Positions 10,589-13,221 of a DNA stretch of 13,221 bases are shown piece after piece. Location of the stretch: the NCBI RefSeq assembly GCF_937128415.1, contig NZ_CAKZMJ010000049.1, positions 1 through 13,221 of the forward strand. Reading direction: 5' to 3'. A program made the translations under genes and the position numbers. The notes beneath the pieces were generated by a model. It ran no database searches and was not told the DNA's origin. It saw nothing but the letters and a program-made list of their open reading frames with translations. The DNA comes from an uncultured Caldilinea sp. (lineage in GTDB: Bacteria; Chloroflexota; Anaerolineae; Caldilineales; Caldilineaceae). Position 1 is the first letter of the stretch. The number at the start of each line of letters is the position of its first letter.

Positions 10589-11036
10589 TAGCCACCAAAA
10601 TGAAAAAATCAGGGCAATCGCCAACTTAAGTCAAAAATGCTGCGCCGTTTGCGCAACCACTCCTAGGCCTGGGATGGGCCATGCCTCGACGAATGCATCA
10701 TACCTGAGTTGATCTGGGTGCAGCCGCTTTCCGAAGGTTCATAGTTTTCTCACACTCACTTAAGCGGCGAAAATTTCAACCGGTCAGACTTTTTGAAAGA
10801 TTTGGAAAATGGAAAAGTTGTGTCACAATCCTTAAGTAGTATCGTATTGTGTGGGTTTTCAGTAGAGCACCGGCGTTCCGAGAAGCCCCCGAAACACCCG
10901 GTAGGCAGGGATTAATCCAAGGAAGGGTTGCAGCTTGGTCGGCAATCGTTCTGATCAGCAATAGAATCTTGTCTGCTCACCGAAGAGAACATTTAAACTC
11001 GTCAGCAAAACCGTTAATCCGAAACAGAGGCATCGA
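10589..11036. other. Gene-poor stretch upstream of lacI
   Basis: About 450 bases with no credible coding region. The part nearest lacI is A+T-rich; the rest is of mixed composition. I found only weak structure: the hyphenated palindrome TTGTGTCACAA (10818-10828) and a 7-bp inverted repeat GCCGCTT/AAGCGGC (10723-10729 and 10762-10768) with a 32-base loop. No tRNA-like cloverleaf, operator copy or insertion-sequence end was recognised. Confidence 0.5.
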
Positions 11037-11309
11037 ATGAATCCACCTACCGACAGGCTTCGTGTAGATGTGTTTGAAGGCGCAATGGGCATCCGCAACC
11101 GAACAGACGAAGAGGCCGATGCTGAGTTGGCCGAACTGATCGCTCGAATCAACGAACAGTTGGTGGAGGAGATCAAGGAACACTCTCCATACAGCGTTAG
11201 CGCCGATGTCCTTGCAGCGGCTTGCGACGCCTGGGCGTCGCTGGTTTCACACGCCCTCGCACAGGTCCACGCGCCTATGAGTCCATTTCCGCGCAACCGC
11301 GCCGGTTAG
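11037..11309 (+). CDS. Possible small hypothetical protein
   Basis: A 90-residue frame, not recognised. It begins MNPPTDRLRVDVFEG. It has an acidic, probably helical segment at about residues 23-48 (TDEEADAELAELIARINEQL), then an Ala-rich helix-like segment (about 57-78) and a Pro/Arg tail. No membrane segment or signal is visible. In favour: AGAGG (11026-11030) six bases before the ATG, and amino-acid usage like a real soluble protein, unlike the Ser/Cys-rich frame on the opposite strand. Against: it is alone between two gene-poor stretches, no family match was recognised, and no clear promoter precedes it. The opposite-strand frame at 10955-11296 is the less plausible reading. Confidence 0.45.
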   Translation: MNPPTDRLRVDVFEGAMGIRNRTDEEADAELAELIARINEQLVEEIKEHSPYSVSADVLAAACDAWASLVSHALAQVHAPMSPFPRNRAG

Positions 11310-11569
11310 GGGCAGAGAGCGATTCAGCAAGTCCAGCAGTTTGCACGAATCCTGCGAGCTCCCCTATCTACGGCGCAGCAGGGCTTGGGAGCGAGTTCGT
11401 ACTCGGTCAGTGTGGGGTTTCCGTGGGGCGTCAGCATTGGCTTCACATGGCCTTAAGAAACAGCTCGATCGCCGAGTCGTGTAAATGGTCTGGTTTTAGG
11501 GCCGCTTCAGCAGAGCAGAGATGCCTAGAGTTTTGAGGAGTGATTGCCTATTCTGATACCATCGCCTCC
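11310..11569. other. Non-coding gap downstream of queA
   Basis: About 260 bases between the small hypothetical frame and the queA stop. No credible gene, RNA or terminator was recognised. Right after queA, on the - strand, TGAGGAGGCGATG (11560-11572) contains a good ribosome-binding site and an ATG, but that frame stops after four codons. Confidence 0.5.
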
Positions 11570-12655
<1,086 letters not shown>

Positions 12656-12701
12656 GACGGCTCGCCGGGTTTCATCAAGGGCGACGATTTAACGGATTTT
12701 G

Positions 12702-12730
12702 ATTCTATTTTTCTTACCACAAAGTCACAA
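12702..12730 (-). promoter_or_regulatory. Predicted sigma-70-type promoter of queA
   Basis: On the - strand, TTGTGA (-35, 12725-12730), a spacer of exactly 17 bases and TAGAAT (-10, 12702-12707) precede the queA ATG by about 46 bases. The -35 hexamer lies inside the short-period repeat at 12717-12748. This suggests queA is transcribed independently of recA. Confidence 0.65.
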
Positions 12731-12748
12731 AGAAACAAAGGCGTCAAG
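12717..12748. repeat. Degenerate 8-base-period repeat (CACAAAG type)
   Basis: Four consecutive 8-mers: CCACAAAG, TCACAAAG, AAACAAAG and GCGTCAAG. From general familiarity, short-period ACCAC(A/G)AAG-type arrays are scattered between genes in a range of bacterial genomes. I cannot verify that this is a copy of such a dispersed family. It overlaps the -35 region of the queA promoter. Confidence 0.5.
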
Positions 12749-12769
12749 AGGGAGCGAATGCGCAAATCA

Positions 12770-12832
12770 GAGCGCAAAGTGGGCGAATGCTTGCGACACA
12801 GGAAGCATCAAGCATCCGGCCACTTTGCGCTC
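12770..12832. repeat. Large inverted repeat between recA and queA
   Basis: GAGCGCAAAGTGG (12770-12782) and CCACTTTGCGCTC (12820-12832) are perfect 13-bp inverted arms around a 37-base loop. A second nested stem, ATGCTTG (12787-12793) with CAAGCAT (12809-12815), lies inside the loop. No T-run follows on either side, so it is not a standard intrinsic terminator. It may be a structured RNA end for recA, a cruciform-forming or dispersed palindromic element, or a miniature mobile-element relic. Confidence 0.6.
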
Positions 12833-12848
12833 CAAGAGGAATATACGG

Positions 12849-12877
12849 CGCAGCGCTGTAAAGTGCGGTTTACGGCG

Positions 12878-12887
<10 letters not shown>
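12849..12887 (-). terminator. Stem-loop structure at the recA stop codon, possible terminator
   Basis: CGCAGCG (12849-12855) pairs with CGCTGCG (12881-12887), enclosing an inner GTAAA/TTTAC stem (12858-12862 and 12869-12873) with a six-base loop. The recA stop codon lies inside the structure. No U-tract follows on the - strand, so termination is only one possible role; 3' end protection is another. Confidence 0.35.

Positions 12888-13221
<334 letters not shown>

Noticed and set aside
10818..10828. TTGTGTCACAA as a CRP-like site or promoter for the small hypothetical gene
   Set aside because: Too short and single copy, with no matching promoter elements at suitable spacing beyond weak TTGTGT/TATCGT hexamers.
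10955..11296. 113-codon frame on the - strand opposite the small hypothetical gene
   Set aside because: Ser/Thr/Cys-rich antisense-like composition and no ribosome-binding support.
10589..11569. Possible CRISPR, tRNA or insertion-sequence remnants in the gene-poor stretch
   Set aside because: No regularly spaced repeats, no cloverleaf with a TTCGA arm, no transposase motif and no terminal inverted repeats were found.

Overview
The window looks like a chromosomal stretch of a Chloroflexota bacterium, most likely Anaerolineae/Caldilineae. That is an inference from gene style: high G+C genes with strong Shine-Dalgarno sites, a membrane-anchored TPR protein with a Thr/Pro/Ser-rich linker, and an SDR-type threonine dehydrogenase paired with a KBL-type lyase. 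No rRNA, tRNA, CRISPR array, transposase or phage gene was seen.

Layout. (1) Positions 1-1852, + strand: the 3' part of a TPR protein with one membrane segment, translationally coupled to a small YkgJ-type cysteine-cluster protein. (2) Positions 2001-4198, + strand: a two-gene threonine-degradation operon, glycine C-acetyltransferase (kbl) and an SDR-type L-threonine 3-dehydrogenase, preceded by a structured leader. (3) Positions 4222-10588, - strand: a carbohydrate-uptake locus. Read 5' to 3' on the - strand it is a LacI-family repressor, a Tat/lipoprotein sugar-binding protein, two CUT1-type permeases and a cytoplasmic GH32 beta-fructosidase. Four near-identical palindromes (TGGAATCGATTCCA type) occur as one pair at the repressor's own promoter and one pair upstream of the binding-protein gene. 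They are very probably the repressor's operators. (4) Positions 10589-11569: a gene-poor stretch with one possible small hypothetical gene (11037-11309, +). (5) Positions 11570-13221, - strand: queA, then an intergenic region with a clear promoter and strong inverted repeats, then the C-terminal part of recA running off the window.

How the genes fit together. The sugar locus reads as a self-contained substrate-inducible module. An unphosphorylated beta-fructoside (sucrose or a short fructan, inferred from GH32) would be bound outside, imported intact by the two permeases, and hydrolysed inside by the signal-less GH32 enzyme. The LacI protein would repress both its own gene and the transporter operon. 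No ABC ATPase is present, so a shared MsmX/UgpC-type ATPase encoded elsewhere is expected. The kbl-tdh pair converts threonine to glycine plus acetyl-CoA and is convergent with the sugar locus, with only a 23-base gap.

Nothing here is clearly a new biological system. The most informative points are the paired operators with different spacings, a base-composition break inside the sugar locus, the queA promoter built into a short-period repeat, and the large inverted repeat between recA and queA.
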